From positions 1,860,001-1,924,000 of the forward strand of contig OY969693.1 in the NCBI GenBank assembly GCA_963701995.1: 64,000 nucleotides of DNA, read 5' to 3'. The notes beneath the pieces are model-generated. The model was not told the DNA's origin. It searched no databases and worked only from the letters and a program-made list of their open reading frames with translations. This DNA comes from Methanoflorens sp963701995. Lineage in GTDB: Archaea > Halobacteriota > Bog-38 > Methanoflorentales > Methanoflorentaceae. Of the stretch, positions 41,792 through 51,272 are shown in pieces (position 1 is the stretch's first letter; every line of letters begins with the position of its first letter). A program made the translations under genes and the position numbers.

Positions 41792-43069
41792 ATGAACGTG
41801 AAGGTCTCGCAATCCACCATTCGCGGCAAACTCGACGCACCTCCGTCGAAAAGCTACACCCATCGCGCTATAGTCATGGCTAGTTTAGCGAAGACTTCAC
41901 GCATCATCAAACCCTTGGTCTCTGCGGACACGTGCGCAACGGTAAGCGCATGTGAGGCGATCGGTGCGACGATAAATCCTGTCGGCGATGCGTTTTTCAT
42001 CGAAGGCGTCCAAGGAGAGCCGCAAAGGCCTGATAATGTTATAGATTGCCAAAACTCCGGGACAACGTTGCGCTTTCTGATGGGCGTTTGCTCCTTGATT
42101 GACGGCACGACAGTTTTGACCGGGGATGCGTCGCTGAGGACTCGACCGAGCTCTCAGCTGATTGACGCTCTCAACGAACTCGGTGCAAAGGTTCTCTCGA
42201 CAAAGTCGGATGGTACAGCGCCTGTGATCGTCCAAGGCGTGCTTTTGGGCGGAGAATCAACGCTTACGAATCCGATGAGCTCTCAGTTTTTATCATCGCT
42301 TCTGATAGCCTGTCCGTTGTGTCAAGCTGACAGTATGCTGGCCGTCCACAACCTTAGCTCGCGCCCGTACGTTGACATGACACTCGAGCTGTTGAACCGA
42401 GCACAAGTCAACGTAAGCACCGATTATCACGAATTTATGATCCCCTGCTGTCAGCAATACGCAGATACAGATTTTCAGATTCCCGGCGACTTCTCGTCGG
42501 CAGCCTTTCATTTAAGTGCCGCAGCAATAACAAATTCTCGCGTAAGCGTGCACAACCTCTCTGAGTCGAAACAAGGTGATGAGAAAATTGTCTCGATCCT
42601 CAAAGACATGGGGGTACATATCTCTTGGGAGGGTAATGTCGTCACCGCAGACAGTGCCGAGCTCCAGGGCATCGCGATTGACGCAGGTGACGTGCCAGAT
42701 CTGGTTCCTATACTCGCGGTTCTAGGCGCATACGCTCAAGGCACTACTGACATTTCAAACGTCGCTCACCTACGCTACAAAGAGACGGATCGACTGGTCG
42801 CCATAATAACGGAGCTGAGAAAAATGCAGGTGGATATCAAGAAGGTGGACGACACGTTGCGAATCCAGGGTGGAAAACCCAAGGGAGCTAGTTTGAACGG
42901 ATACGGGGACCATCGTATCGTTATGGCGCTTGCGGTCGCAGCGCTGGGAGCCGAGGGAGAGACCCAGATCGACACTGCAGAATCGGTAAAAGTGTCATAC
43001 CCGGACTTCTTTGACGACATCTTCGCCCTCGGAGCAAATCTCGAGCAGACGAGCATTGAGGGCCTCTGA
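41792..43069 (+). CDS. aroA: 3-phosphoshikimate 1-carboxyvinyltransferase (EPSP synthase)
   Basis: Joins shikimate-3-phosphate and phosphoenolpyruvate in aromatic amino acid synthesis. The 425-residue protein has DAPPSKSYTHRAIVMASLA, QNSGTTLRFLMG, GDASLRTRPSSQLIDALNEL, LRYKETDRL and GDHRIVMALAVAAL, all substrate-binding motifs. It is followed by aroC 24 bases downstream, forming a shikimate-pathway operon. Confidence 0.97.
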   Translation: MNVKVSQSTIRGKLDAPPSKSYTHRAIVMASLAKTSRIIKPLVSADTCATVSACEAIGATINPVGDAFFIEGVQGEPQRPDNVIDCQNSGTTLRFLMGVCSLIDGTTVLTGDASLRTRPSSQLIDALNELGAKVLSTKSDGTAPVIVQGVLLGGESTLTNPMSSQFLSSLLIACPLCQADSMLAVHNLSSRPYVDMTLELLNRAQVNVSTDYHEFMIPCCQQYADTDFQIPGDFSSAAFHLSAAAITNSRVSVHNLSESKQGDEKIVSILKDMGVHISWEGNVVTADSAELQGIAIDAGDVPDLVPILAVLGAYAQGTTDISNVAHLRYKETDRLVAIITELRKMQVDIKKVDDTLRIQGGKPKGASLNGYGDHRIVMALAVAALGAEGETQIDTAESVKVSYPDFFDDIFALGANLEQTSIEGL

Positions 43070-43093
43070 AGCTCATCGCAGGGGACTTGCCTC

Positions 43094-44185
43094 ATGAACA
43101 CTTGGGGACACATTTTTCGGGTAACGACGTGGGGTGAGAGTCACGGTCAAGCAGTAGGGGCAGTTATCGACGGGTGCCCGGCGGGATTGCGGATAACCCA
43201 CGAGGACATTCAAAAAGAGCTCGACAGAAGACGTCCAGGTCAAAGCAGTATAACGACACCACGTTCCGAAAAGGATACCGCGCACATACTCTCGGGCATC
43301 TACCAAGACAAGACGCTCGGCACCCCGATTTCAATCATCATCCGTAATGAAGACGTCGACTCGCGCGGGTACGATGAGCTACGCAACGTGCCGCGTCCCG
43401 GCCACGCGGACTACACGTTCCACGCGAAATACGGATGGCGAGATCACCGCGGCGGAGGGAGAGCATCAGCCCGAGAAACCGCCGCCCGCGTTGCTGCGGG
43501 GGCAGTGGCAAAGAAACTGCTCGAGCATCGAGAGATCCGCGTGCTCGGGCACGTTATCGATATCCACGGGATACAATCCAAGTTCGTCTTTGAGAGTCCC
43601 GAAGACCTGCTCCTCGCTGAGAAGAGCATTGTACGATGCTGTGACGCCTCTGCGTCGGACGAGATGGTGGCGTGCATCGAACGTATGAAAGAAGCTGGCA
43701 ACAGCGTCGGTGGAATTGCTGAAATCGTTGCTTTCAATGTTCCTCCGGGTGTCGGCGAACCGGTTTTTGGCAAACTCGATGCAGAATTGGGTAAGGCCCT
43801 TATGAGTATCGGCGCCGTGAAGGGCGTTGAAATTGGCGTAGGCTTCCTCGCAGCAAAACTAAAAGGGAGCGAAATGAATGATCAATTCACGACGACGGAT
43901 GGCCGAATAGAATCCAAAACGAACAGAGCTGGCGGAATTCTCGGCGGCATTTCGACAGGGGCGCCGATTATCGGCAGAATTGCGGTGAAGCCGACTCCTT
44001 CAATCGGAATGCGACAAACCTCAGTCGATTTGGAAACGCTAGAGGAAGTCGATCTGTCGGTATCGGGCAGACACGATCCCTGTATCCTGCCCAGAATAGT
44101 CCCGGTGGCCGAAGCCATGGTCGCTATCGTGCTTGCGGACTTAATGCTGAGGGGCGGCTTTATCCACCCGGCGCGTCTTTCGTGA
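43094..44185 (+). CDS. aroC: Chorismate synthase
   Basis: Converts EPSP to chorismate using reduced flavin. The 363-residue protein has the N-terminal GHIFRVTTWGESHGQAVGAV signature, RRPGQSS, the HRGGGRASARETAARVAAGA motif and the C-terminal GRHDPCILPRIVPVAEAM. Same operon as aroA. Confidence 0.97.
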   Translation: MNTWGHIFRVTTWGESHGQAVGAVIDGCPAGLRITHEDIQKELDRRRPGQSSITTPRSEKDTAHILSGIYQDKTLGTPISIIIRNEDVDSRGYDELRNVPRPGHADYTFHAKYGWRDHRGGGRASARETAARVAAGAVAKKLLEHREIRVLGHVIDIHGIQSKFVFESPEDLLLAEKSIVRCCDASASDEMVACIERMKEAGNSVGGIAEIVAFNVPPGVGEPVFGKLDAELGKALMSIGAVKGVEIGVGFLAAKLKGSEMNDQFTTTDGRIESKTNRAGGILGGISTGAPIIGRIAVKPTPSIGMRQTSVDLETLEEVDLSVSGRHDPCILPRIVPVAEAMVAIVLADLMLRGGFIHPARLS

Positions 44186-44392
44186 TCATCGTGTAGCTAT
44201 AAGGTCTCTTTCCGTTGCGGTCTCTCAACGAGGGCCGGAGCGCGCTGAAGAGGTCCGAATGGCTTCAAAACTTCTTGTGCACGATTTCCCACAAGTATTT
44301 ATCGCGGCCTGTGATAAAAAGTGCTTGAACTCGGCCGTTCGAGTATCTCGAGAAACGAACTTGTAGGAAGCAGCGTTAGGTGTTGATCAAGC

Positions 44393-45898
44393 ATGGCACG
44401 CTTTTTAATGATCAGTGGAACGGCGTCGCACGTCGGCAAGAGCGTCCTAGTTGCTGCGCTCTGCAGGCTTTTGGTGGATAGGGGTCACAAGGTTGCGCCG
44501 TTCAAGTCCCAAAACATGAGCTTGAACTCATGGGTGACGCAGGATGGCGATGAAATCGGAATCGCGCAAGCCGTGCAAGCGTGGGCTGCTAGGATTCAAC
44601 CGTCAGTAGACATGAATCCGGTTTTGTTGAAGCCTAAGGGGGGCATGATGTCGCAAGTGATCCTGCACGGAAAGCCCATAGGTGATCGAAAAGTGGGCGA
44701 GTATTATGACTCAATAGAAGCTATTTTTCAGCATGTCTGCGATTCATTAAAAGCGCTTGCTCGGGCATATGAGGTCATCATAATGGAGGGCGCCGGCAGT
44801 CCTGCAGAAATCAACCTCTACAAGCAGGACATCGCAAACCTACGCGTCGCACGCAGTGCCGATGCTCCTGTAGTCCTAGTGGGCGATATCGAGCGAGGCG
44901 GCGTTTTTGCCAGTCTTTATGGAACCGTGCAATTGCTGGCAGCGGATGATCAGAAATGCATCAAAGGCTTCATCATCAACAAGTTCCGAGGCGATGAGAA
45001 GCTGCTTGAGCCAGGCCTAACGCAGCTCGAGGAGCTCACCGGGATCCCTGTTCTGGGTGTCATTCCATACGTGAACGTGCGATTGCCGTCTGAAGATTCC
45101 GTTTCGCTTGGTGACACACTGCCGGCCGCACACAGCGTCCTCGACATCGCAGTGATCAGGCTTCCCCATATCTCTAATTTCACCGATTTTGAACCGCTTG
45201 AAGCCGTTGCCCGAGTTCGATACGTTTCGTTAACTGATAATCTCGGTGAGCCCGATGCCATAATTATTCCCGGCACGAAGAACACGGTTGACGATTTGAG
45301 AGCAATGCGTCGCTCCGGCATGGATAAGCGGATCGAGGCGAGTGCTAGAGCAATCCCCATCATCGGAATCTGTGGGGGATTTCAGATGCTTGGGGAGACA
45401 ATAACTGACGAAGGCTTCGAGGGAACGCAAAACCAAAGTAATGTCGTAGATGGGCTGCGGCTGCTGCAAGCCTGGACCGTTTTCAATTCCTCTAAAAAGA
45501 GAACGAAGCAGGTAGAAAAAAGCGTCACCGGAACGGGACCGGTGCTCGACCGCTTGAGGAACCAAACAGTGCAGGGGTACGAGATTCACATGGGCAGCAC
45601 AACGTGTGGGCTTCCGATATTTGGCGATGATGGGGGGCAGGATGCCACGGGCCTTGTCTTTGGTACTTACTTGCACGGCTTGTTCCACAACGACAACTTT
45701 CGCGATGCTTTGTTGGAGCACCTGCACTCTAGACGTATGCAGAAGCCACACGGTGCACACCGCACTGCTCCCCAGCGATCTACTTGGTTAGAGAGTCAGC
45801 TACCATCCGATCAAGATGTGGATCCCTTTGATGAGCTGGCTTGTGTCGTGCTCGAACACGTGGACATGCAAGCGCTATACTCAATTATCGGATTATAA
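44393..45898 (+). CDS. cbiP: Adenosylcobyrate synthase (cobyric acid synthase)
   Basis: Amidates four side chains of adenosylcobyrinate a,c-diamide. The 501-residue protein has an N-terminal ATP-binding domain (ISGTASHVGKSVLVAALCRL, the modified P-loop) and FKSQNMSLNSWVTQDGDEI. A C-terminal class I amidotransferase domain follows, with the catalytic cysteine in IIGICGGFQMLG and the histidine in GTYLHGLFHND. It precedes cbiB by 3 bases. No riboswitch is visible in the 207-base upstream gap. Confidence 0.95.
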   Translation: MARFLMISGTASHVGKSVLVAALCRLLVDRGHKVAPFKSQNMSLNSWVTQDGDEIGIAQAVQAWAARIQPSVDMNPVLLKPKGGMMSQVILHGKPIGDRKVGEYYDSIEAIFQHVCDSLKALARAYEVIIMEGAGSPAEINLYKQDIANLRVARSADAPVVLVGDIERGGVFASLYGTVQLLAADDQKCIKGFIINKFRGDEKLLEPGLTQLEELTGIPVLGVIPYVNVRLPSEDSVSLGDTLPAAHSVLDIAVIRLPHISNFTDFEPLEAVARVRYVSLTDNLGEPDAIIIPGTKNTVDDLRAMRRSGMDKRIEASARAIPIIGICGGFQMLGETITDEGFEGTQNQSNVVDGLRLLQAWTVFNSSKKRTKQVEKSVTGTGPVLDRLRNQTVQGYEIHMGSTTCGLPIFGDDGGQDATGLVFGTYLHGLFHNDNFRDALLEHLHSRRMQKPHGAHRTAPQRSTWLESQLPSDQDVDPFDELACVVLEHVDMQALYSIIGL

Positions 45899-45901
45899 AC
45901 A

Positions 45902-46864
45902 ATGTTTTCTTGGCTTCTCGTCCAGATCTCGATTCTTTTCGTTGCGTTGGCACTCGACATGTTTCTCGGCGAACCTCCAGCCGCGGCGCATCCGGTTGTG
46001 TGGATGGGGAGGATCGTGACAATCCTGGAACGAGGCTTGTACGGGGGGACTGATAGTGCACAGCGCCTCAAGGGGGCCGCTCTCGCGGTAGGTCTGATCG
46101 TAACCTTTACCGTACCGGTCGTGCTGTTCCAGTGGCTAGGCTATCAGATCGCAAGCGGAAATGTCGCGTTGCTGTTGTGCTATGTCGGGCTCAGTGCTTA
46201 CTTGCTCAAGGCATCATTCACGATATTCACGCTGCAAAAAGAGGCCGTCCAGGTGACAGATCTCGCCTACACAGACATCGACGCGGCCCGGTTGCACCTA
46301 CGCGCGCTCGTCAGCAGGGAAAGGTTGCATCTCGACCGCGAAAGCGTCTTGTCGAGCGTGTGTGAGTCAGTCGGTGAGAATACCGTTGACAGCGTAGTCT
46401 CTCCCCTTCTGTTCTTTGCCGTTTTTGGAGTAGCGGGCGCGCTCTGTTATCGCGTCGTGAACACCCTTGATTCGATGCTTGGCTACAGGGATCACAGAAG
46501 ACACGTGGGATTGTTTTCAGCCCGACTGGATGATGTTTTCAACTACCTTCCGACCCGCTTGGCAATCGTTCCAATGCTGCTAGGATTTCGAATGGTATCT
46601 GGCAAATCGGCCTGCGACAGCGCATGGAACGTTTTGAAAACGGACCGGCACAAGAAACCAGCCGTTAACTCAGGGATCCCCGTCGCCCTATTCGCAGGGG
46701 GGTTAGGCGTGAGGCTGACGAAGCCTTCAAGCTACGAAATCGGTGACGGTGCAGATAACATAACCAAGGCCACTGTCAACCGTGCCCTTAGCGTTATGCT
46801 GATTACGTCGATGTTTACCGTCTCACTCGCAGTCTTGTTGCTGTACGGAAGAGCCTTGACGTGA
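45902..46864 (+). CDS. cbiB: Adenosylcobinamide-phosphate synthase, CbiB
   Basis: Membrane enzyme attaching aminopropanol (phosphate) to cobyric acid. The 320-residue protein has several hydrophobic helices, the opening FLGEPPAAAHPVVWMGRIV, ESVGENTVDSVVSPLLFFAV and LGYRDHRRHVGLFSARLDDV, which are family signatures. It is cotranscribed with cbiP. Confidence 0.94.
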   Translation: MFSWLLVQISILFVALALDMFLGEPPAAAHPVVWMGRIVTILERGLYGGTDSAQRLKGAALAVGLIVTFTVPVVLFQWLGYQIASGNVALLLCYVGLSAYLLKASFTIFTLQKEAVQVTDLAYTDIDAARLHLRALVSRERLHLDRESVLSSVCESVGENTVDSVVSPLLFFAVFGVAGALCYRVVNTLDSMLGYRDHRRHVGLFSARLDDVFNYLPTRLAIVPMLLGFRMVSGKSACDSAWNVLKTDRHKKPAVNSGIPVALFAGGLGVRLTKPSSYEIGDGADNITKATVNRALSVMLITSMFTVSLAVLLLYGRALT

Positions 46865-46939
46865 TTCCCGGCGATTTGAGACATACCCGGCTCAATAACG
46901 CAAACAAGTTAAACTAAGAGCGCACAGTTGTGTCCTGGA

Positions 46940-47434
46940 ATGCTTCAAGGAATAGAGACGCGAGCACTAACCAAACACGCAGATGAGCGAGGATTTTTTA
47001 CGGAATTAGTCCGGCAAGATTGGGTCGTTGATGATTCCCTTCAGCAATGCAATTTTTCCATCACGTACCCCGGCGTCGTCAGAGCTTGGCACAGGCATAC
47101 TAGGGGACAGACTGACTACTTCGTCGTTTTGCGGGGGGCGATTAAACTATGTGCGTATGATGATGCGACCGCAGAACTTAACGAGATCATTCTGACTAGC
47201 GACGTCTTGCAGTCAGTACGGATTCCCGGGCATTACTGGCACGGATTTAGCGTTCTTGGTGACCAGCGAACATATTTGGTTTACTTCGTCAACAAGCTCT
47301 ACGAGTACGCAACGCCTGACGAAGAACGGCGTCCGTGGAATGATCCCACGATCTGCCCGTCGGCTATAAATGGCGAGATGCAGGACGTCCGTTGCGGAAA
47401 ACCGTGGGACTGGATGCACACCAGCTTCAAATAG
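46940..47434 (+). CDS. dTDP-4-dehydrorhamnose 3,5-epimerase-like cupin
   Basis: An RmlC-family sugar epimerase of about 164 residues, with ERGFFTELVRQDW, VRAWHRHTRGQTDYFVVLRG (catalytic His in the WHRH region) and IPGHYWHGFSVLGDQRTYLV. Start chosen at ATG 46940 (MLQGIETRALTKHADERG); an earlier frame start at 46928 adds four residues. Other rml genes are not seen, so the exact sugar is uncertain. Likely a supplier for surface glycans. Confidence 0.82.
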   Translation: MLQGIETRALTKHADERGFFTELVRQDWVVDDSLQQCNFSITYPGVVRAWHRHTRGQTDYFVVLRGAIKLCAYDDATAELNEIILTSDVLQSVRIPGHYWHGFSVLGDQRTYLVYFVNKLYEYATPDEERRPWNDPTICPSAINGEMQDVRCGKPWDWMHTSFK

Positions 47435-47490
47435 TGTAAACAATGCAGTGGTGCTCTGGACGCGAAGCAAGAAAGGTAAAAAAAGAGGTT

Positions 47491-47497
47491 AGGAGGT
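47491..47497 (+). promoter_or_regulatory. Strong ribosome-binding site of the histone gene
   Basis: AGGAGGT lies 4 bases before the ATG at 47502, a near-perfect match to the 16S rRNA 3' end and one of the strongest in the window, fitting a highly expressed protein. Confidence 0.75.
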
Positions 47498-47501
47498 TTG
47501 A

Positions 47502-47708
47502 ATGACTGAATTGCCTATTGCTCCTGTTGATAGGATTATAAGAAAAGCGGGCGCTGAACGTGTAAGCCAGGAGGCAGCGGAAGCCCTCGCTAATGTTATG
47601 GAAAACTATGTAATTGATCTCACCGAGAGGGCTTTAATAATGGCACAGCACGCGGGGAGGAAGACCATTCGTGTCGATGACGTCCGCTTGGCTGCATCGC
47701 GAAGTTAA
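47502..47708 (+). CDS. Archaeal histone
   Basis: A 68-residue histone-fold protein that wraps DNA. It has LPIAPVDRIIRKAGAERVSQ, then the long central helix VMENYVIDLTERALIMAQHA and the terminal RKTIRVDDVRLAAS, matching HMf-type histones without tails. MazG starts two bases after its stop. Confidence 0.96.
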   Translation: MTELPIAPVDRIIRKAGAERVSQEAAEALANVMENYVIDLTERALIMAQHAGRKTIRVDDVRLAASRS

Positions 47709-47709
47709 G

Positions 47710-47997
47710 ATGGATCTTTCGGACTTTCAGAAGGCTATACACGAGAGGTACGGCGAGACCGACAAGGCGTCTGGCTCATTTTTCCTTCTTTCGGTTCTCT
47801 TGGAGGAATGCGGCGAGCTTGCGACCGCGATTCGACGCGAGAAAGCAACCGCGGCGGAAGAGGTCGCAGACGTGGTGTTTTGTGCCCTCTCAATCGCGAA
47901 TCTACTCGAGGCCGACGTCGACCACTTGCTGCAGGAAAAGTATCTGCGGAGAGAATTTGACGAGGTCACGCGAAGCTGGACCGACCTTCAGACGTGA
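47710..47997 (+). CDS. MazG-family nucleotide pyrophosphohydrolase
   Basis: A 95-residue all-alpha NTP pyrophosphatase with the EXXE-type metal motif LLEECGELATAIRRE and a downstream EEVADVVFCALSIANLLEAD. Predicted to hydrolyse non-canonical nucleoside triphosphates. ATG 47710 is chosen, since the longer frame start lies inside the histone gene. Coupled to the histone gene. Confidence 0.88.
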   Translation: MDLSDFQKAIHERYGETDKASGSFFLLSVLLEECGELATAIRREKATAAEEVADVVFCALSIANLLEADVDHLLQEKYLRREFDEVTRSWTDLQT

Positions 47998-48087
47998 AAC
48001 AGGCGGGCTCAATCTTGTGCACGCGCCCTGCCGAAACTCGAGCAATAGTCAGCGATTGTGCGCAGCGCGCATTTGAAGCGACACGGC

Positions 48088-49299
48088 TCACCACGGCGGG
48101 TTCGGCTCGGGGTTCAGCACCCATCGAAGTGATTTATCAGGGAATACGCGTTGCCACGTAAGGCTTGTTGCTTCCTCGGCGCTCAGTTCGCGTATCAGCA
48201 AGTCAGCTTCATATCTTTTTAATTCCTCTTGGTCTGCGTTTGTCGTCGGGTGTCGGTGCGCGGCGGTGCAACCCGAAGAATCGCCGGCCGTTGACAGACG
48301 GTACGTCCCTATGCGTCGCGCTAGCTTGATGGTTTCTGTCTTGTCGAGACCTATTAGTGGGCGGTAGACGGGAACATCTGAGGCCTCGTCGATTGCAAAC
48401 AGATTCTGAGTGGTCTGGCTTGCGACCTGGCCGATGCTCTCTCCAGTCACGATTCCGTGCGTGTTCTCTGCTTTTGCGATCGATGCGGCGATCCGGTACA
48501 TCATGCGCTTGCAGAGTACACAGGTCATTCGCGGGACCAGCTTTTTGAACTCACTCAAACTGGCCCCGTGATGCACCACTGCGAAATCCAGCGGACGCCC
48601 CGCCCAAACGGCGAGCGCTCTGACGACGGCCTCGGCCCGCTGCCTTCCGGTGTCACTAAGGTATGGCTCACAGTCAAAAAACAGTGGAACGATCGTGCAG
48701 CCGCGCTTCATCATAAGCCACGCCGCGACCGGGGAGTCGATTCCTCCTGAGACGAGAGCGATCACTTTTCCTTGGGTTCCCAGAGGCAGGCCTCCGACCC
48801 CGGGAACGACCTCGGTATAGAGATACGCGCTGCTCGCCCGAACTTCAATAAACAACTGGACGTCTGGTTTTGATAATCGCACGGGCGCACCAGTTGCTTT
48901 TTCAATTGCACCTCCGACAACTACGCCGATGTCTTTGCTTGAGTAGTCGTGCGTTCCCGTTCGACGTGCTCGAATGCCAAAGGATTTTCCCTCGGTAAGC
49001 AACGGTGAAACGATTCGCACGGCGGCTGACTGCATAGCATCCAGAGTTGCTGCGCTTGTTTGGACAGGGCTGGCTGAAACGACTCCAAAAACGCTTGCTA
49101 CCGCCGGAGCTGCTGCCGAATCACGCGTCTTGACGAAGATGCGGCCGAAATCCCTGACAACGTCCTCATATGGGATTGCGCAAAAGCCGAGCATTCTTTT
49201 TATGTTGTTTACGAGCGTGCGCTCATATCGGCTCCTGACTCTGTCGCTTTTGATTCCAATCTCGCCGTAGCGGACGAGGATCGCGTCGATTTTCTGCAT
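48088..49299 (-). CDS. thiI: tRNA 4-thiouridine synthase / thiamine biosynthesis protein ThiI
   Basis: Uses ATP to activate U8 of tRNA for thiolation. THUMP and ferredoxin-like domains (ILVRYGEIGIKSDRVRSRYE near the start) precede the PP-loop ALVSGGIDSPVAAWLMMKRG and CVLCKRMMYRIA. No C-terminal rhodanese domain is present, as is usual in archaea. The start ATG 49299 (MQKIDAILVRYG) is preceded by GAAGGAG. The 64 residues of open frame before it are unlike any family member. Confidence 0.92.
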   Translation of the reverse strand: MQKIDAILVRYGEIGIKSDRVRSRYERTLVNNIKRMLGFCAIPYEDVVRDFGRIFVKTRDSAAAPAVASVFGVVSASPVQTSAATLDAMQSAAVRIVSPLLTEGKSFGIRARRTGTHDYSSKDIGVVVGGAIEKATGAPVRLSKPDVQLFIEVRASSAYLYTEVVPGVGGLPLGTQGKVIALVSGGIDSPVAAWLMMKRGCTIVPLFFDCEPYLSDTGRQRAEAVVRALAVWAGRPLDFAVVHHGASLSEFKKLVPRMTCVLCKRMMYRIAASIAKAENTHGIVTGESIGQVASQTTQNLFAIDEASDVPVYRPLIGLDKTETIKLARRIGTYRLSTAGDSSGCTAAHRHPTTNADQEELKRYEADLLIRELSAEEATSLTWQRVFPDKSLRWVLNPEPNPPW

Positions 49300-49518
49300 C
49301 TGGTCTCCTTCATTCGTCATGATCTGTCCGGTAACGCTGAGGTCTTTTCTGTTTTTTTTTTTCGTTTTTCCAACTGTGCCGTGGGAATCTCTATGATGCT
49401 TATTTGTGATAAAAGGTGACAACAGGCTAACTGTGCATTGAGGATTCTCTATTCCGGCAACCACGCCGATATTCCGAGCTGAAGCTATCATGGAGCCTCT
49501 GCGACGCTGATGTAAAGC

Positions 49519-49529
49519 ATTTATATACG
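49519..49529 (+). promoter_or_regulatory. TATA box for tRNA-Thr
   Basis: The A/T-rich TTTATATACG element starts about 30 bases before the mature 5' end of tRNA-Thr at 49549. Confidence 0.55.
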
Positions 49530-49548
49530 TCTAAACATAGTAAGCTTG

Positions 49549-49644
49549 GCCGCCGTGGCTAAGCTCGGCATAGCGGCTGATTCGTATTTGAGCACCGCTC
49601 AAAGAATTATCAGCAGATCGAGGGTTCAAATCCCTCCGGCGGCT
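49549..49644 (+). tRNA. tRNA-Thr (CGT anticodon) with 22-base intron
   Basis: Acceptor GCCGCCG/CGGCGGC, discriminator T as usual for archaeal threonine tRNAs, anticodon stem GCTGA/TCAGC. The anticodon loop is 29 bases. Removing 22 bases after position 37 leaves TTCGTAA with anticodon CGT. The intron forms a perfect TTTGAGC/GCTCAAA hairpin. Mature length 74. Confidence 0.92.
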
Positions 49645-49787
49645 TGCCCAAGTTCCTGCCTTCTGCAGATATTTCTGCACGTCGTTTTAGGTGGCAGTCT
49701 TATTCGAGAAGCATGCGATTCAGAATCTATATAATTAGGTCTGACAATACATAAGGTTTATCATCCATAAAGGCAATCCGAAAAACG

Positions 49788-49928
49788 ATGGTCGAGGAAG
49801 GGAAGCGTCAGAGTATGAAGGAGGACATAATCGAGCAAATAGAGAAGCTCGATGTGTTGCGGGAGAAAGGGTTCATCACCAGCGAAGCGTACGAAAAACG
49901 AAAAACTGAATTACTCGAACTCCTCTAA
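49788..49928 (+). CDS. Small SHOCT-domain protein
   Basis: A 46-residue protein. After an N-terminal helix (MKEDIIEQIEKLDVLREKGF) it has ITSEAYEKRKTELLELL, the short C-terminal SHOCT pattern (L-x-x-L-x-x-x-G-x-I-T-x-x-E-[FY]-x-x-K-K-x-x-L-L). SHOCT domains mediate oligomerisation. Function unknown. GGAAG-rich DNA upstream is a possible ribosome-binding site. It converges on srp54, 24 bases away. Confidence 0.75.
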   Translation: MVEEGKRQSMKEDIIEQIEKLDVLREKGFITSEAYEKRKTELLELL

Positions 49929-49952
49929 GATCGCGTGCAGTCTGTGCAGCCT

Positions 49953-51272
49953 TCACTTGAGGCCTTGTTTTCTCAAGAACTTTTGCATCTCTTTTTGAGA
50001 GCGAACGCCTTTCATCGCTCGCTGCATCGTTTTGTGATATTTTAGGAGCTCGCGCACGTAGTCCGAAGTAACTCCCGAGCCGCGCGCGATCCGCTTTATT
50101 CGCGAACTTCGAATTATTCGTGGGTGCTCGAGCTCTTCGTCCGTCATTGAGTCCATTACGACTTTGAAACGTTCTAGGGTTTCTTTCGTTGATTGAAGCG
50201 CCCCGTCGGGAATGTCGACGCCGAGCGATCCGAGCGGAAGCATTTGGACGATTTTGGTCAGGGGCCCCATCTTGCGTATCGCGTCCATTTGTTTGTACAT
50301 GTCTTTGAGCGTAAACTCGCCTTTGAGCATCGCCTCCGCCTCTTCCATCTCTATGGGGGGTTCTTCTTCGATCATCTCGACGAGGGTTTTGATGTCACCC
50401 ATGCCGAGCAGTCGAGAGATGAATCGGTCTGGTTCGAACTTCTCGAGGTCGTCTATGGTTTCGCCTGTGCCGATAAACGCGATGCCCGTTCCAACCTCGG
50501 CAACCGCAGAGAGCGCCCCTCCACCTTTCGCAGTTCCGTCGAGCTTCGTCACAACGACGCCCGTTAAGCCGATTGCTTCGTTGAACGCTTTCGCTTGTTC
50601 GCTCGCCTGTTGCCCGATGCCAGAGTCGAGCACCAGAAAGCGCTGGTCCGCTTTCGACGTTTCGTTGATTGCCTTCATCTCGAGAACCAAGTCTGTTTCG
50701 AGTGCGTGGCGCCCCGCGGTGTCGACGAGTATGACGTCATAGCGTTTCAGCTCGATCAAGCCCCGGGTCGTGATGTCGACTGCATTGCTGTGATCCGGTT
50801 CGCCGTAGAAAGCGACACCGATTCGCTCGCAGAGCTGTTTAAGCTGATCATAAGCCCCGGGGCGGTAGGTGTCTGCGCAGATAACCGCGGCTTTTAGGCC
50901 TTTTTTCTGAAAAAATCGCGCGAGCTTCGCTGTGGTCGTGGTTTTGCCGCTGCCCTGGAGACCGACCATAATTACCGTATGACGGGTGAGCGGTACCGAG
51001 ATCGGTTCGCCGAGGAGCGCGACAAGCTCTTGGTACACTATGTTGATGACGTGTTGACGCGGGTTCAGCTTCCCGGAGAGCTCTTCTTTCAGCGCCCGGT
51101 CTTTGATGCGTTTCGACAGCTGTTGCACTAGAGCGACGTTGACGTCAGCGCTGAGGAGCGCGCGCTGAATGTCTTTGACGACTTCGTTGAGCGTTTTTTC
51201 GTCAATGCGATTCGCTCGCGCTATCTTCTTTAGCGTGTCGCGAAGTGAGCTGCCGAGGTTTTCCATTACCAT
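49953..51272 (-). CDS. srp54: Signal recognition particle protein SRP54
   Basis: GTPase of the signal recognition particle. The 439-residue protein has the N domain, G domain (GLQGSGKTTTTAKLARFFQ, VDTAGRHALE, TKLDGTAKGGG) and a methionine-rich M domain that binds 7S RNA (GSGVTSDYVRELLKYHKTMQ near the end). Full length. It follows ftsY with no gap, so the SRP GTPase and its receptor are co-expressed. Confidence 0.97.
   Translation of the reverse strand: MVMENLGSSLRDTLKKIARANRIDEKTLNEVVKDIQRALLSADVNVALVQQLSKRIKDRALKEELSGKLNPRQHVINIVYQELVALLGEPISVPLTRHTVIMVGLQGSGKTTTTAKLARFFQKKGLKAAVICADTYRPGAYDQLKQLCERIGVAFYGEPDHSNAVDITTRGLIELKRYDVILVDTAGRHALETDLVLEMKAINETSKADQRFLVLDSGIGQQASEQAKAFNEAIGLTGVVVTKLDGTAKGGGALSAVAEVGTGIAFIGTGETIDDLEKFEPDRFISRLLGMGDIKTLVEMIEEEPPIEMEEAEAMLKGEFTLKDMYKQMDAIRKMGPLTKIVQMLPLGSLGVDIPDGALQSTKETLERFKVVMDSMTDEELEHPRIIRSSRIKRIARGSGVTSDYVRELLKYHKTMQRAMKGVRSQKEMQKFLRKQGLK

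Noticed and set aside
44186..44392. Possible cobalamin riboswitch upstream of cbiP
   Set aside because: No B12-box-like sequence or suitable stem series is visible, and such riboswitches are unusual in archaea.
47994..48161. A 55-codon frame starting with GTG that overlaps the mazG stop
   Set aside because: The junction looks like an operon overlap, but a third of the frame is antisense to thiI and no family is recognised.
49300..49491. N-terminal extension of thiI
   Set aside because: Unlike any ThiI N-terminus, Lys/Asn-rich, and the GAAGGAG before ATG 49299 marks the real start.
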